From positions 1 through 33,669 of the forward strand of contig NZ_BCQR01000139.1 in NCBI RefSeq assembly GCF_001552175.1: DNA of 33,669 nt. The letters run 5' to 3'. The notes under the pieces are model-generated. The model did not search any database, was not told where the DNA came from, and was given only the letters and a program-made list of their open reading frames with translations. The number at the start of each line of letters is the position of its first letter. The stretch's first letter is position 1. Shown here piece after piece: positions 21,228 through 31,109 of the stretch. The stretch comes from Actinomadura kijaniata NBRC 14229 (GTDB lineage Bacteria; Actinomycetota; Actinomycetes; Streptosporangiales; Streptosporangiaceae). The position numbers and the translations under genes are program-made.

Positions 21228-22256
21228 ATGGGAATCCGGGTAGCCGTGGCCGGCGCCAGCGGGTACGCGGGCGGCGAGGTGCTGCGCATCCTCGCCGGCC
21301 ATCCAGAGTTCGAGATCGGGACGTTGACGGCGGGCTCCAACGCGGGCACCGAGCTGGGAACGCACCAACCGCACCTGCGATCCCTGGCCGACCGCGTGCT
21401 GGAGGAGACCACCCCCGACACCCTCGCCGGCCACGACGCGGTCTTCCTGGCCCTGCCGCACGGGCAGTCCGGCCCGATCGCCGAACGGCTCGGCGACGAC
21501 GTGCTGGTCGTGGACTGCGGCGCGGACTTCCGGCTGCGCGACGCCGCCGACTGGGAGCGGTTCTACGGCTCCCCGCACGCCGGGACCTGGCCCTACGGCC
21601 TGCCCGAGCTGCCGGGCCAGCGCGAGGTGCTCGCCGGCGCCGGGAGGATCGCCGTCCCCGGCTGCTACCCGACCGCCGTGACGCTCGCGCTGTTCCCCGC
21701 GTTCGCCGCCGGGATCGTCGACGGCGACGTCGTCGTGGTCGCCGCCTCCGGCACCTCCGGCGCGGGCCGCGCCCTCAAGCCGCACCTGCTGGGCAGCGAG
21801 GTCATGGGCTCGGTCAGCGCCTACGGCGTCGGCGGCGTCCACCGCCACACCCCCGAGATGATCCAGAACCTCAGCGCCGTCGCCGGGGAGCCGGTCACCG
21901 TCTCGTTCACCCCGACGCTCGCGCCGATGAGCCGCGGCATCCTGGCCACCTGCACCGCCAAGGCCGCGCCGGGCCTGACCGCCGCCGCGCTGCGCGACGT
22001 CTACACCGCCGCCTACGACGGCGAGCCGTTCGTGGGCCTGTTGCCCGAGGGACGGTGGCCCGCCACCTCCATGACCCTCGGCGCGAACACCGCGCTCGTC
22101 CAGGTCGCCCTGGACGAGGACGCCGGACGCGTCGTCGCCGTCATCGCCATCGACAACCTCACCAAGGGCACCGGGGGCGGCGCGGTGCAGAGCGCCAACC
22201 TCGCCCTCGGCCTGCCCGAACAGCTCGGCCTCACCACGATCGGAGTTGCCCCGTGA
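21228..22256 (+). CDS. argC: N-acetyl-gamma-glutamyl-phosphate reductase
   Basis: 342 residues from ATG 21228, with AGGAAAGGG at 21209-21217. It makes N-acetylglutamate semialdehyde with NADPH, the third step of arginine synthesis. Motifs: dinucleotide loop VAGASGYAGGE at 7-17, LALPHGQS at 74-81, the active-site Cys146 in VPGCYPTA, and SGTSGAGR. The length is typical. It is the first gene of the arg operon. Its stop overlaps the argJ start (GTGA). Confidence 0.97.
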   Translation: MGIRVAVAGASGYAGGEVLRILAGHPEFEIGTLTAGSNAGTELGTHQPHLRSLADRVLEETTPDTLAGHDAVFLALPHGQSGPIAERLGDDVLVVDCGADFRLRDAADWERFYGSPHAGTWPYGLPELPGQREVLAGAGRIAVPGCYPTAVTLALFPAFAAGIVDGDVVVVAASGTSGAGRALKPHLLGSEVMGSVSAYGVGGVHRHTPEMIQNLSAVAGEPVTVSFTPTLAPMSRGILATCTAKAAPGLTAAALRDVYTAAYDGEPFVGLLPEGRWPATSMTLGANTALVQVALDEDAGRVVAVIAIDNLTKGTGGGAVQSANLALGLPEQLGLTTIGVAP

Positions 22257-23410
22257 GCGTCACCGCCCCCCAGGGGTTCCGCGCCGCCGGCGTCGTCGCC
22301 GGACTGAAGGACAGCGGAGCCCGCGACCTGGCCCTGGTCGTCAACGACGGGCCCTCCCGCGCGGCCGCCGGGGTCTTCACCACCAACCGCGTGAAGGCCG
22401 CGCCGGTGCTGTGGTCGCAGCAGGTCCTCCAGGGCGGCCGCCTGCACGCCGTCGTGCTGAACTCCGGCGGCGCGAACGCCTGCACCGGCCCCGCCGGGTT
22501 CCAGGACACCCACGCCACCGCCGAGCGGGTCGCCGCGGTCCTGGACACCTCCGCCGGGGAGGTCGCGGTGTGCTCCACCGGCCTGATCGGCGAACGGCTG
22601 CCGATGGACCGGCTGCTGCCCGGCGTCGACGCCGCCGCGAACGAGCTCACCCGCGGCGACGGGGGCCTGGCCGCCGCCGACGCGATCCGCACCACCGACA
22701 CCGTCGCCAAGATCGCGTTCCGGCAGAGCGAGCACGGCTACATGATCGGCGGCATGGCCAAGGGCGCGGGCATGCTCGCCCCGTCCCTGGCGACCATGCT
22801 CTGCGTCCTCACCACCGACGCCGACCTGCCCGCGCAGGCCCTGGACCGGGCGCTGCGCGCCGCCACCGGCGTGTCGTTCGACCGCCTGGACGCCGACGGC
22901 TGCCTGTCCACCAACGACACCGTCCTGCTGCTGGCCTCGGGCGCGACCGGCGTCACCCCCGAGGAGGAGGAGTTCACCCGGCTGCTCACCGAGGTCTGCC
23001 ACGACCTCACCCGCCAGCTGCTGGTGGACGCCGAGGGCGCGTCCAAGGCCATCGCCATCGAGGTGATCGGCGCCGCCAGCGAACGCGACGCCGTCGTGGT
23101 CGGCCGCGAGATCGCCCGCAACAACCTGCTCAAGTGCGCCATCCACGGCGAGGACCCCAACTGGGGCCGGGTGCTGTCGGCGGTCGGCACCACCGACGCG
23201 GTCTTCGAGCCCGACCAGATCAACGTCGCCATCAACGGCGTGTGGGTGTGCCGCGACGGCTCGTTCGGCGACGACCGCGACAAGGTGGACCTGCGCCCGC
23301 GCGACGTGTCCATCACCGTCGACCTGTCGGCGGGCCCCCACAGCGCGACCGTCTGGACCACCGACCTGACCGCGGACTACGTCCACGAGAACTCGGCGTA
23401 CAGCACATGA
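22253..23410 (+). CDS. argJ: Bifunctional ornithine acetyltransferase / N-acetylglutamate synthase
   Basis: 385 residues from GTG 22253, a 4-nt overlap with argC. ArgJ moves the acetyl group from N-acetylornithine to glutamate, giving the cyclic acetyl economy used by actinobacteria. The chain cleaves itself before a conserved Thr: here KGAGMLAPSLA-TMLC, with the cleavage between Ala180 and Thr181, which becomes the nucleophile. Other family segments: VFTTNRVKAAPV, LNSGGANACTG, and C-terminal HGEDPNWGRVLSA. Many homologues read PNMATM where this has PSLATM. The catalytic Thr is intact. Whether it also uses acetyl-CoA cannot be told. Confidence 0.97.
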   Translation: MSVTAPQGFRAAGVVAGLKDSGARDLALVVNDGPSRAAAGVFTTNRVKAAPVLWSQQVLQGGRLHAVVLNSGGANACTGPAGFQDTHATAERVAAVLDTSAGEVAVCSTGLIGERLPMDRLLPGVDAAANELTRGDGGLAAADAIRTTDTVAKIAFRQSEHGYMIGGMAKGAGMLAPSLATMLCVLTTDADLPAQALDRALRAATGVSFDRLDADGCLSTNDTVLLLASGATGVTPEEEEFTRLLTEVCHDLTRQLLVDAEGASKAIAIEVIGAASERDAVVVGREIARNNLLKCAIHGEDPNWGRVLSAVGTTDAVFEPDQINVAINGVWVCRDGSFGDDRDKVDLRPRDVSITVDLSAGPHSATVWTTDLTADYVHENSAYST

Positions 23411-24336
23411 GCGAGACCATTTCGAACGCCCGGATGCGCAAGAACCGTGCCGGGGTGATGGACAAGGCCGAGACCCTCATCAAGGCGCTGCCGTGGCTGG
23501 AGCGCTTCCACGGCACGACCGTCGTCATCAAGTACGGCGGCCACGCCATGGCCGACCCGGAACTGCGCGCCCAGTTCGCCGAGGACGTGGTGTTCCTGCG
23601 CTACGCCGGGCTGAAGCCGGTGATCGTGCACGGCGGCGGCCCGCAGATCAACGCCGCGCTCGACCGGGCCGGGATCGAGTCCAGCTTCACCGCCGGGCTG
23701 CGCGTCACCACGCCCGAGGCGATGGAGGTCGTGCGGATGGTGCTGGTCGGCCAGGTCCAGCGGGACGTGGTCGGCCTCATCAACCGGCACGGGCCGTTCG
23801 CGGTCGGCATGTCCGGCGAGGACGCCAACCTGTTCACCGCCGAACGCAAGCCCGCCATCGTCGACGGCGCCCCCGTCGACATCGGCCAGGTCGGCGAGAT
23901 CGTCGAGGTGCAGGTCGGCGCGGTCCGCGCGCTGCTGGACGACGGCCGCATCCCCGTGGTGTCGTCGGTGGCGCGCGGCGACGACGGCGAGGTCTACAAC
24001 GTCAACGCCGACACCGCCGCCGCCGCGCTGGCCGTCGCGCTGGACGCCCAGAAGCTGGTGGTCCTCACCGACGTGGAGGGCCTGTACGCCGACTGGCCCG
24101 AAAGCGACGACGTCATCGACCACCTCACCACCGACGAGCTGGCCGCGCTGCTGCCGGACCTGACGTCGGGCATGGTCCCCAAGATGGAGGCCTGCCTGCA
24201 CGCGGTCCGCGGCGGCGTCCCGCAGGCGCACGTGCTGGACGGCCGCGTCCCGCACTCCCTGCTGCTGGAGATCTTCACTGACGAGGGCATCGGAACGATG
24301 GTCCTGCCCGCCCCCGCTGGAGCGCCCCACCCATGA
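23407..24336 (+). CDS. argB: N-acetylglutamate kinase
   Basis: 309 residues; ATG 23407 overlaps argJ by 4 nt. It phosphorylates N-acetylglutamate with ATP and is usually the arginine-inhibited step. Amino-acid-kinase motifs: VIKYGGHAM (40-48, phosphate-binding Lys42), VIVHGGGPQIN (72-82), VYNVNADTAA and LTDVEGLY, and the C-terminal GMVPKMEACLHAVRGGV. The extra N-terminal helix (residues 1-30, RMRKNRAGVMDKAETLIKALPWL in two parts) is the feature linked to arginine-sensitive hexamers, so feedback inhibition is likely. Confidence 0.97.
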   Translation: MSETISNARMRKNRAGVMDKAETLIKALPWLERFHGTTVVIKYGGHAMADPELRAQFAEDVVFLRYAGLKPVIVHGGGPQINAALDRAGIESSFTAGLRVTTPEAMEVVRMVLVGQVQRDVVGLINRHGPFAVGMSGEDANLFTAERKPAIVDGAPVDIGQVGEIVEVQVGAVRALLDDGRIPVVSSVARGDDGEVYNVNADTAAAALAVALDAQKLVVLTDVEGLYADWPESDDVIDHLTTDELAALLPDLTSGMVPKMEACLHAVRGGVPQAHVLDGRVPHSLLLEIFTDEGIGTMVLPAPAGAPHP

Positions 24337-25535
24337 GCCGAAACGACGAACTCCGGGCGCGGTACCAGGCCGCGTTCATGCCCAACTACGGCGTTCCGCC
24401 GCTGGCCCTGGCCCGGGGGGAGGGGGTGAAGGTCTGGGACGCCGACGGCAACGCCTACCTCGACCTGATCGCGGGCATCGCCGTCTCCTCCCTCGGCCAC
24501 GGCCACCCCGCCCTGGTGGAGGCCGTGTCGGCCCAGGCCGCCGCCCTCGCCCACACCTCCAACCTGTTCCTGCACGAACCGGAGGTCCGGCTCGCCGAGA
24601 GGCTGCTGGACCTGGCGGGCGGCGACGGCAAGGTGTTCCTCACCAGCAGCGGCACCGAGGCCAACGAGTGCGCGCTCAAGCTGGCCATCAAGTACGGCAA
24701 GCGGACCGGCCGCTCCTACTTCGTGGCCACCCGCAACGGCTTCCACGGCCGCAGCATGGGCGCGCTGTCGCTCACCGGCAAGGAGTCGATCCGCGAGCCG
24801 TTCGGACCGTTCGCCCTCGACGTGCGGTTCGTGCCCTACGGCGACGCCGACGCACTGGAGAAGGCCGTGACCGGCGACTGCGTCGCGGTGTTCCTGGAAC
24901 CCACCCAGGGCGAGGCCGGCGTGGTCCCGCCCCCGGAGGGCTACTTCGCCGCCGCCCGCCGGATCTGCGACGCCACCGGCGCGCTGCTGGTCGGTGACGA
25001 GATCCAGTCGGGCATCGGCCGGACCGGCGCCTGGTTCGCCTTCCAGCACGAGGGCGCCCGCCCCGACGTCCTCACCCTCGCCAAGGGCCTGGGCGGCGGG
25101 CTGCCGATCGGCGCGTGCCTGGCGTTCGGCGAGCACGCCGACACCTTCGCCAAGGGCGACCACGGCAGCACCTTCGGCGGCAACCCGATCGCCGCCGCCG
25201 CCGCGCTCGCCGTCCTGACCACCGTCGAGAAGGACGACCTGCTCGCCAACGCCCAGTCCGTCGGCGAGATCCTCGCCAACGGCGTCGCCGCCATCGACCA
25301 CCCGCTCCTGAAGGGCATCCGGGGCCGGGGCCTGTGGCGCGCCCTGGTCCTGACCGCCGAGAGGTCGGCCGCCGTCGAGACCGCCGCCCGCGCCGCCGGG
25401 TTCCTCGTCAACGCCGTCCAGCCCGACGCGGTCCGGATCGCCCCGCCGCTGATCCTCACCGCCGGACAGGCCCGCCTGTTCGTCGACGCCCTGCCCGGCG
25501 TCCTCGACGCCGCCCAGAAGGAGAACCGCAGCTGA
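24333..25535 (+). CDS. argD: Acetylornithine aminotransferase
   Basis: 400 residues; ATG 24333 overlaps argB by 4 nt. It is a PLP enzyme that converts N-acetylglutamate semialdehyde to N-acetylornithine with glutamate as amino donor. Class III aminotransferase features: SSLGHGHPALVEAV, SGTEANECALKLA, FHGRSMGALSLTGK, VFLEPTQGEAGV, LLVGDEIQSGIGRTG (the Asp that binds the PLP ring nitrogen), and the PLP Lys251 in LAKGLGGGLPIG. Standard length. It ends in TGATG, coupling it to argF. Confidence 0.96.
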   Translation: MSRNDELRARYQAAFMPNYGVPPLALARGEGVKVWDADGNAYLDLIAGIAVSSLGHGHPALVEAVSAQAAALAHTSNLFLHEPEVRLAERLLDLAGGDGKVFLTSSGTEANECALKLAIKYGKRTGRSYFVATRNGFHGRSMGALSLTGKESIREPFGPFALDVRFVPYGDADALEKAVTGDCVAVFLEPTQGEAGVVPPPEGYFAAARRICDATGALLVGDEIQSGIGRTGAWFAFQHEGARPDVLTLAKGLGGGLPIGACLAFGEHADTFAKGDHGSTFGGNPIAAAAALAVLTTVEKDDLLANAQSVGEILANGVAAIDHPLLKGIRGRGLWRALVLTAERSAAVETAARAAGFLVNAVQPDAVRIAPPLILTAGQARLFVDALPGVLDAAQKENRS

Positions 25536-26452
25536 TGGTCCGGCACTTCCTCCGCGACGACGACCTCACCCCCGCCGAGCAGGCCGAGGTCCTGGACCTG
25601 GCCGCCGCCATGAAGGCCGACCGGTTCGCCCGCCGGCCCCTGGCCGGCCCGAAGACGGTCGCGGTGCTGTTCGACAAGCCCTCCACCCGCACCCGGATCT
25701 CGTTCGCCGTCGGCATCGCCGAACTCGGCGGCCACGCCCTGGTCCTGGACACCGGCACCAGCCAGCTCGGCCGCGGCGAGACCGTCGCCGACACCGCGCG
25801 CGTCCTGGAACGCCAGGTCAGCGCCATCGTGTGGCGCACCACCGGGCAGGAGCGCATCGAGGAGATGGCGGCGGGCACCGCCGTCCCGGTCGTCAACGCC
25901 CTCACCGATCGGTTCCACCCCTGCCAGATCCTCGCCGACCTGCAGACCGTCAGGGAGCACCGCGGCGACCTGGCCGGCGCCACCCTCGCCTACTTCGGCG
26001 ACGGCGCCAACAACATGGCCCACTCCTACCTGCTGGGCTGCGCCACCGCCGGGATGCACGTCCGCGTCGCCGCCCCCGAGTCCCTGCCGCCCGACCCGGC
26101 CGTCGTCGCCCGCGCCACCGAGATCGCCGCCGCCACCGGCGGGTCGGTCCTGGTCACCGCCGACGCCAAGCACGCCGCCGCCGGAGCCGACGTCCTCGCC
26201 ACCGACACGTGGGTGTCGATGGGGCAGGAGGGCAAGGACACCTCGCTCTACGAGCCCTACGCTGTGGACGAGGCGCTGCTCGCGCTGGCCGCCCCCGACG
26301 CGATCGTCCTGCACTGCCTGCCCGCCTACCGGGGCAAGGAGATCGCCGCGAACGTCCTGGACGGCCCGCGCAGCCGCGTCTGGGACGAGGCGGAGAACCG
26401 CCTGCACGCCCAGAAGGCCCTGCTCACCTGGCTGTTGGAGAACCCGGCATGA
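25535..26452 (+). CDS. argF: Ornithine carbamoyltransferase
   Basis: 305 residues; ATG 25535 shares one base with the argD stop. It joins carbamoyl phosphate to ornithine to form citrulline. Motifs: the carbamoyl-phosphate loop STRTR (50-54, in FDKPSTRTRISF), DRFHPCQILADLQT, a second-domain FGDGANNMAHS, and the ornithine-site HCLPAYRGKEI (His260). Its presence inside the cluster is the mycobacterial-type arrangement. A 61-nt gap follows before argR, the first break in the tightly overlapping chain of genes. Confidence 0.97.
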   Translation: MVRHFLRDDDLTPAEQAEVLDLAAAMKADRFARRPLAGPKTVAVLFDKPSTRTRISFAVGIAELGGHALVLDTGTSQLGRGETVADTARVLERQVSAIVWRTTGQERIEEMAAGTAVPVVNALTDRFHPCQILADLQTVREHRGDLAGATLAYFGDGANNMAHSYLLGCATAGMHVRVAAPESLPPDPAVVARATEIAAATGGSVLVTADAKHAAAGADVLATDTWVSMGQEGKDTSLYEPYAVDEALLALAAPDAIVLHCLPAYRGKEIAANVLDGPRSRVWDEAENRLHAQKALLTWLLENPA

Positions 26453-26513
26453 CCTGCTCGTTCGCTCGCCAGCTCCCGATCGTGACGCTCCTCAGTCCAG
26501 ACCGGGCGGCGCC

Positions 26514-27032
26514 ATGACCACTCCGATGACCAAGGCGGCCCGGCAGGCCCGGGTGATCGAGCTGCTGACCCGGCACCCCGTCCACTCCCAGGGCGAGCTC
26601 GCCAAGCTCCTGCTGGACGAGGGCGTCGAGGTCACCCAGGCCACCCTCTCCCGGGACCTGGTGGAGATCGGCGCGGTGAAGCTGCGCGCCGACGACGGCA
26701 GCCTGATCTACGCCGTGCCCGGTGAGGGCGGCGAACGCATCAGGCGCGCCCGCACCGGCGCCGCCGAGACCTTCGACGGCCGCCTCACCCGGCTGGCCGC
26801 CGAACTGCTGGTCTCGGCGGAGGCGTCGGCCAACCTGGTCATCGTGCGCACCCCGCCCGGGGCCGCGCAGTACCTCGCCTCGGCCATCGACCACGCCGAG
26901 TGGCCCACCATCCTCGGCACCGTCGCCGGCGACGACTCGATCCTGGTCATCTCCCGCGACCCGCGGGGCGGGGAGGAGGTGGCCCAGGCGCTGCTGCGCC
27001 TGACCACCGGCCGCGAACGACGAAGCCAGTGA
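26514..27032 (+). CDS. argR: Arginine repressor ArgR
   Basis: 172 residues from ATG 26514; a second ATG at 26526 is four codons on, and neither has a good ribosome site. ArgR forms hexamers that, with arginine bound, block arg promoters. The N-terminal winged helix is present (ARQARVIELLTRHPVHSQGELAKLL in two parts, then TQATLSRDLVEIGAVKL with the recognition helix). The C-terminal arginine-binding/hexamer domain has TPPGAAQYLASAIDHAEWP and the arginine-contacting GTVAGDDSILVI. Being inside the operon it controls gives negative feedback on its own synthesis through the ARG box at 21168-21181. Confidence 0.95.
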   Translation: MTTPMTKAARQARVIELLTRHPVHSQGELAKLLLDEGVEVTQATLSRDLVEIGAVKLRADDGSLIYAVPGEGGERIRRARTGAAETFDGRLTRLAAELLVSAEASANLVIVRTPPGAAQYLASAIDHAEWPTILGTVAGDDSILVISRDPRGGEEVAQALLRLTTGRERRSQ

Positions 27033-27064
27033 CCGGCGATCCGGCCGGTCTCCAACACGCGATC

Positions 27065-27111
27065 CCGCCACGCGGTTTGGCGGACCCGCCGCACGGGGTG
27101 TATCCGTGCGG
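27065..27111 (+). promoter_or_regulatory. Two hairpins in the argR-argH gap
   Basis: The 121-nt gap contains CCGCCA/TGGCGG (27065-27070/27078-27083) and a stronger 8-bp stem CCGCACGG/CCGTGCGG (27089-27096/27104-27111) with a 7-nt loop. There is no T-run. They could weaken read-through, process the mRNA, or mark an old rearrangement, since argG is expected here. No separate argH promoter is convincing. Confidence 0.4.
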
Positions 27112-27153
27112 GTAAGAACGTACTCACAACGCGGTGGAAAGAAGAGGATTCCT

Positions 27154-28572
<1,419 letters not shown>

Positions 28573-28580
28573 CGCGCGTC

Positions 28581-28618
28581 CCCGGCCGGGCCGGTACCGT
28601 GTGACCGGTCCGGCCGGG
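28581..28618 (+). terminator. Terminator of the arginine operon
   Basis: A 15-bp stem, CCCGGCCGGGCCGGT (28581-28595) with ACCGGTCCGGCCGGG (28604-28618), one G-U pair, and an 8-nt loop, starting 8 nt after the argH stop. No T-run follows, as is usual in these genomes. Confidence 0.75.
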
Positions 28619-28638
28619 AACGACCCACCAACGAGGCG

Positions 28639-29274
28639 ATGACCGACACACCCCTGCTGCCCCGCGACTTCTTCGACGCGCCCGTGGAGGAGGTCGCCCC
28701 CGCCCTCCTCGGCCACGTCCTCGTCCACGCCACCCCCGACGGCGAGGTCGCCGTCCGCCTGACCGAGGTGGAGGCCTACGCCGGCCCCCTCGACCCGGCC
28801 TCCCACTCCTACCGCGGCCGCACCGCCCGCAACGACGTCATGTGGGGCCCGCCCGGCCACGCCTACGTGTACTTCACCTACGGCATGCACTACTGCATGA
28901 ACCTGGTCTGCGGCCCCGACGGCACCGCCTCGGCCGTCCTGCTGCGCGCCGGGGAGATCATCGAGGGGGAGGGGCTGGCGCGGGAACGCCGCCCCCGCTC
29001 CACCGTCCGCGACCTGGCCCGCGGCCCGGCCCGCCTGTGCCAGTCCCTGGGCGTCGCCCGCGACCAGAACGGCCTGGACGTCTGCGTCCCGGACTCGTCC
29101 CTGCGCGTCCACCGGGGCACCCCCGCCGACCCGGCCGCCATCCGCACCGGCCCCCGCACCGGCGTCAACGCCGCCAAGGACACCCCCTGGCGCTTCTGGA
29201 TCGACGGCGACCCCACCGTCTCCCCCTACCGGCTCCACGTCCCCCGCAAGCGCGCCGCCAAGGCCGATGGCTGA
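28639..29274 (+). CDS. 3-methyladenine (alkyl-purine) DNA glycosylase, AAG/MPG type
   Basis: 211 residues from ATG 28639. It removes alkylated or deaminated purines (3-methyladenine, hypoxanthine) from DNA in base-excision repair. It matches the AAG fold rather than AlkA: LTEVEAYAGPLDPASHS with the catalytic Glu, RNDVMWGPPGHAYVYFTYGMHYCMN (in two parts), LLRAGE, GPARLCQSLGV, and the C-terminal RTGVNAAKDTPWRFW. ACGAGG upstream is a modest ribosome site. The next gene starts 8 nt before this one ends. Confidence 0.93.
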   Translation: MTDTPLLPRDFFDAPVEEVAPALLGHVLVHATPDGEVAVRLTEVEAYAGPLDPASHSYRGRTARNDVMWGPPGHAYVYFTYGMHYCMNLVCGPDGTASAVLLRAGEIIEGEGLARERRPRSTVRDLARGPARLCQSLGVARDQNGLDVCVPDSSLRVHRGTPADPAAIRTGPRTGVNAAKDTPWRFWIDGDPTVSPYRLHVPRKRAAKADG

Positions 29275-29659
29275 CCACCGGCCCCTCTTCCTGGCCGCCG
29301 GGGTCGCGGTCGGGGCCCTGGGCGCGTTCACCCTGGTCGGCGTGGACGGGCAGCTCCGCCACACCGGCGTGGTCAGCACGGCCTACCAGCCCGCGCCGAC
29401 CTACCCCGACAAGGCCCGCTACAGCGCCTCGGTCGTCCGCGTCGAGACCTGGCTGCTGCGCCGCGACCGCCCCTACGAACTGTGGATCGCCCGCGGCCCC
29501 GAGCCCACCTACGGGCACAGCATCACGATCGGCGGGCTCGGCCACGGCGAGCGGCCCCGCATCGCCTCCGCCGACTGGCGGCGCGACGGCGTCCGGGTCC
29601 GCTTCACCACCGGGCACGAGGTGCTCGTCCCGGCCGAGAAGTTCCTCGGCGGCAGGTGA
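29267..29659 (+). CDS. Small membrane-anchored or secreted protein of unknown function
   Basis: 130 residues from ATG 29267, overlapping the glycosylase by 8 nt. The N-terminus (MADHRPLFLAAGVAVGALGAFTLVGV) is a signal anchor or uncleaved signal peptide. The remainder, about 100 residues, reads as beta strands (VVRVETWLLRR, YELWIARG, SITIGGLG, GVRVRFTTGHEVLVPA) and resembles no family I can name. It sits between mpg and tyrS in the same direction, so it is probably co-transcribed with the glycosylase. The codon use and open frame support it as real. Confidence 0.65.
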   Translation: MADHRPLFLAAGVAVGALGAFTLVGVDGQLRHTGVVSTAYQPAPTYPDKARYSASVVRVETWLLRRDRPYELWIARGPEPTYGHSITIGGLGHGERPRIASADWRRDGVRVRFTTGHEVLVPAEKFLGGR

Positions 29660-29777
29660 CCCGCCGCGAAACCGCTCCCTGACCAGCGCCCCGCCCCCAA
29701 AACCCGTTACCGTGATCGGTGGTCCATCGGGCACCCTGGTGGACGTACCGCAGAGCAAGTCGGAGACGAGGGAGAAC

Positions 29778-31055
29778 GTGACCGACATCCTGGATGATCT
29801 CGCGTGGCGCGACCAGATCGCGCAGTCCACTGACCTGGACGAACTGCGGGCGTTGCTCGCCGCGGGGCCGGTCACCCTCTATTGCGGCTTCGACCCGACG
29901 GCGCCGTCCCTGCACCTGGGCAACCTGATCCAGATCCTCACCCTGCGCCGCTTCCAGCAGGCGGGCCACCGCCCGCTCGGCCTGGTCGGCGGGGCCACCG
30001 GCCTGATCGGCGACCCCAGCGGCAAGAGCGCCGAGCGCGTGCTGAACTCCGAGGAGACCGTCGCGGGCTGGGTGGAGCGCATCCGCGGCCAGGTGTCGAG
30101 GTTCCTCGACTTCAACGACGGCCCGACCGGCGCGACCATGGTCAGCAACCTCGACTGGACCGGCCCCATGACGGCCATCGAGTTCCTGCGCGACATCGGC
30201 AAGCACTTCCCGATCAACAGGATGCTGGCCCGCGACACCGTCAGGAGCCGGCTCGACACGACCGGGATGAGCTACACCGAGTTCAGCTACGTGCTGCTCC
30301 AGTCCATGGACTACCTGGAGCTGTACCGCCGCTACGGCTGCCGCCTCCAGACCGGCGGCAGCGACCAGTGGGGCAACCTGACCGCCGGGGTGGACCTGAT
30401 CCGCCGTGTCGAGGGCGCCGCGGCGCACGCGCTGACCACGCCGCTGCTCACCAAGGCCGACGGCACCAAGTTCGGCAAGACCGCCGGTGGCGAGACCTAC
30501 TGGCTCGACCCCGAGATGACCTCGCCGTACGCGTTCTTCCAGTTCTGGATCAACGCGGACGACCGGGACGTGGAGAAGCTGCTGAAGGTCTTCTCCTTCC
30601 GTCCCCGCGAGGAGATCGAGGACCTGCTCAAGCAGAGCCAGGAACGCCCCGCCGCCCGCGTCGCCCAGCGCGCGCTGGCCGAGGAGGTCACCACCCTGGT
30701 GCACGGCGCCGACGAGACCGCCCGCGCCATCGCGGCCTCCAAGGCCCTGTTCGGCCAGGGCGAGCTGCGCGAACTCGACGAGCGCACCCTCCAGGCGGCG
30801 CTCGCCGAGGTCCCGCGCGCGAAGGTCGCCCCCGGCGAGCTGCCGCCGGTGGCGGACCTGCTGGCCGCGTCGGGCCTGTGCAAGAGCAAGTCCGAGGCCC
30901 GCCGCACCATCCAGCAGGGCGGCGCCTACGTCAACAACGCCAAGGTCGAGTCCGAGGACGCCGTCCCGGCGACCGGGGACCTGCTGCACGGCCGCTTCCT
31001 GGTGCTGCGCCGCGGCAAGCGCAACATCGGGGGCGTGGAGGTCACCCCCTCCTGA
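29778..31055 (+). CDS. tyrS: Tyrosine-tRNA ligase
   Basis: 425 residues from GTG 29778, preceded by GAGGGAG. It is a class I synthetase that charges tRNA-Tyr. Seen: YCGFDPTAPSLHLGN, with the HIGH-equivalent HLGN at 46-49; GGATGLIGDPSGKS; the tyrosine pocket SYTEFSYVLLQSMDYLELYR (in parts) and LQTGGSDQWGN; the KMSKS-equivalent KFGKT at 231-235; and a C-terminal S4 RNA-binding domain (KSKSEARRTIQQGGAYVNN). This is the eubacterial TyrRS type with the KFGKT loop. A perfect terminator hairpin follows 12 nt later. Confidence 0.97.
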   Translation: MTDILDDLAWRDQIAQSTDLDELRALLAAGPVTLYCGFDPTAPSLHLGNLIQILTLRRFQQAGHRPLGLVGGATGLIGDPSGKSAERVLNSEETVAGWVERIRGQVSRFLDFNDGPTGATMVSNLDWTGPMTAIEFLRDIGKHFPINRMLARDTVRSRLDTTGMSYTEFSYVLLQSMDYLELYRRYGCRLQTGGSDQWGNLTAGVDLIRRVEGAAAHALTTPLLTKADGTKFGKTAGGETYWLDPEMTSPYAFFQFWINADDRDVEKLLKVFSFRPREEIEDLLKQSQERPAARVAQRALAEEVTTLVHGADETARAIAASKALFGQGELRELDERTLQAALAEVPRAKVAPGELPPVADLLAASGLCKSKSEARRTIQQGGAYVNNAKVESEDAVPATGDLLHGRFLVLRRGKRNIGGVEVTPS

Positions 31056-31067
31056 CCCCGGAGACCC

Positions 31068-31107
31068 CGAGGACGCCCGCCCGGACCGCTCCGGGCGGGC
31101 GTCCTCG
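31068..31107 (+). terminator. Strong terminator after tyrS
   Basis: A perfect 18-bp stem, 31068-31085 with 31090-31107 (starting CGAGGACGCCC, ending GGGCGTCCTCG), closed by the 4-nt loop CCGC. It is the strongest hairpin in the window. Confidence 0.9.
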
Positions 31108-31109
31108 CG

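Noticed and set aside
27106..27153. 16-residue N-terminal extension of ArgH
   Set aside because: The start lies in a hairpin arm without a ribosome site, while GTG 27154 has a strong one and the family sequence starts there.
29714..29758. GGTGG...TACCGC upstream of tyrS, reminiscent of a T-box antiterminator
   Set aside because: The AGGGTGGNACCGCG core is interrupted by extra bases, there is no specifier stem or terminator, and the leader is too short. Actinobacterial T-boxes I know of control ileS.
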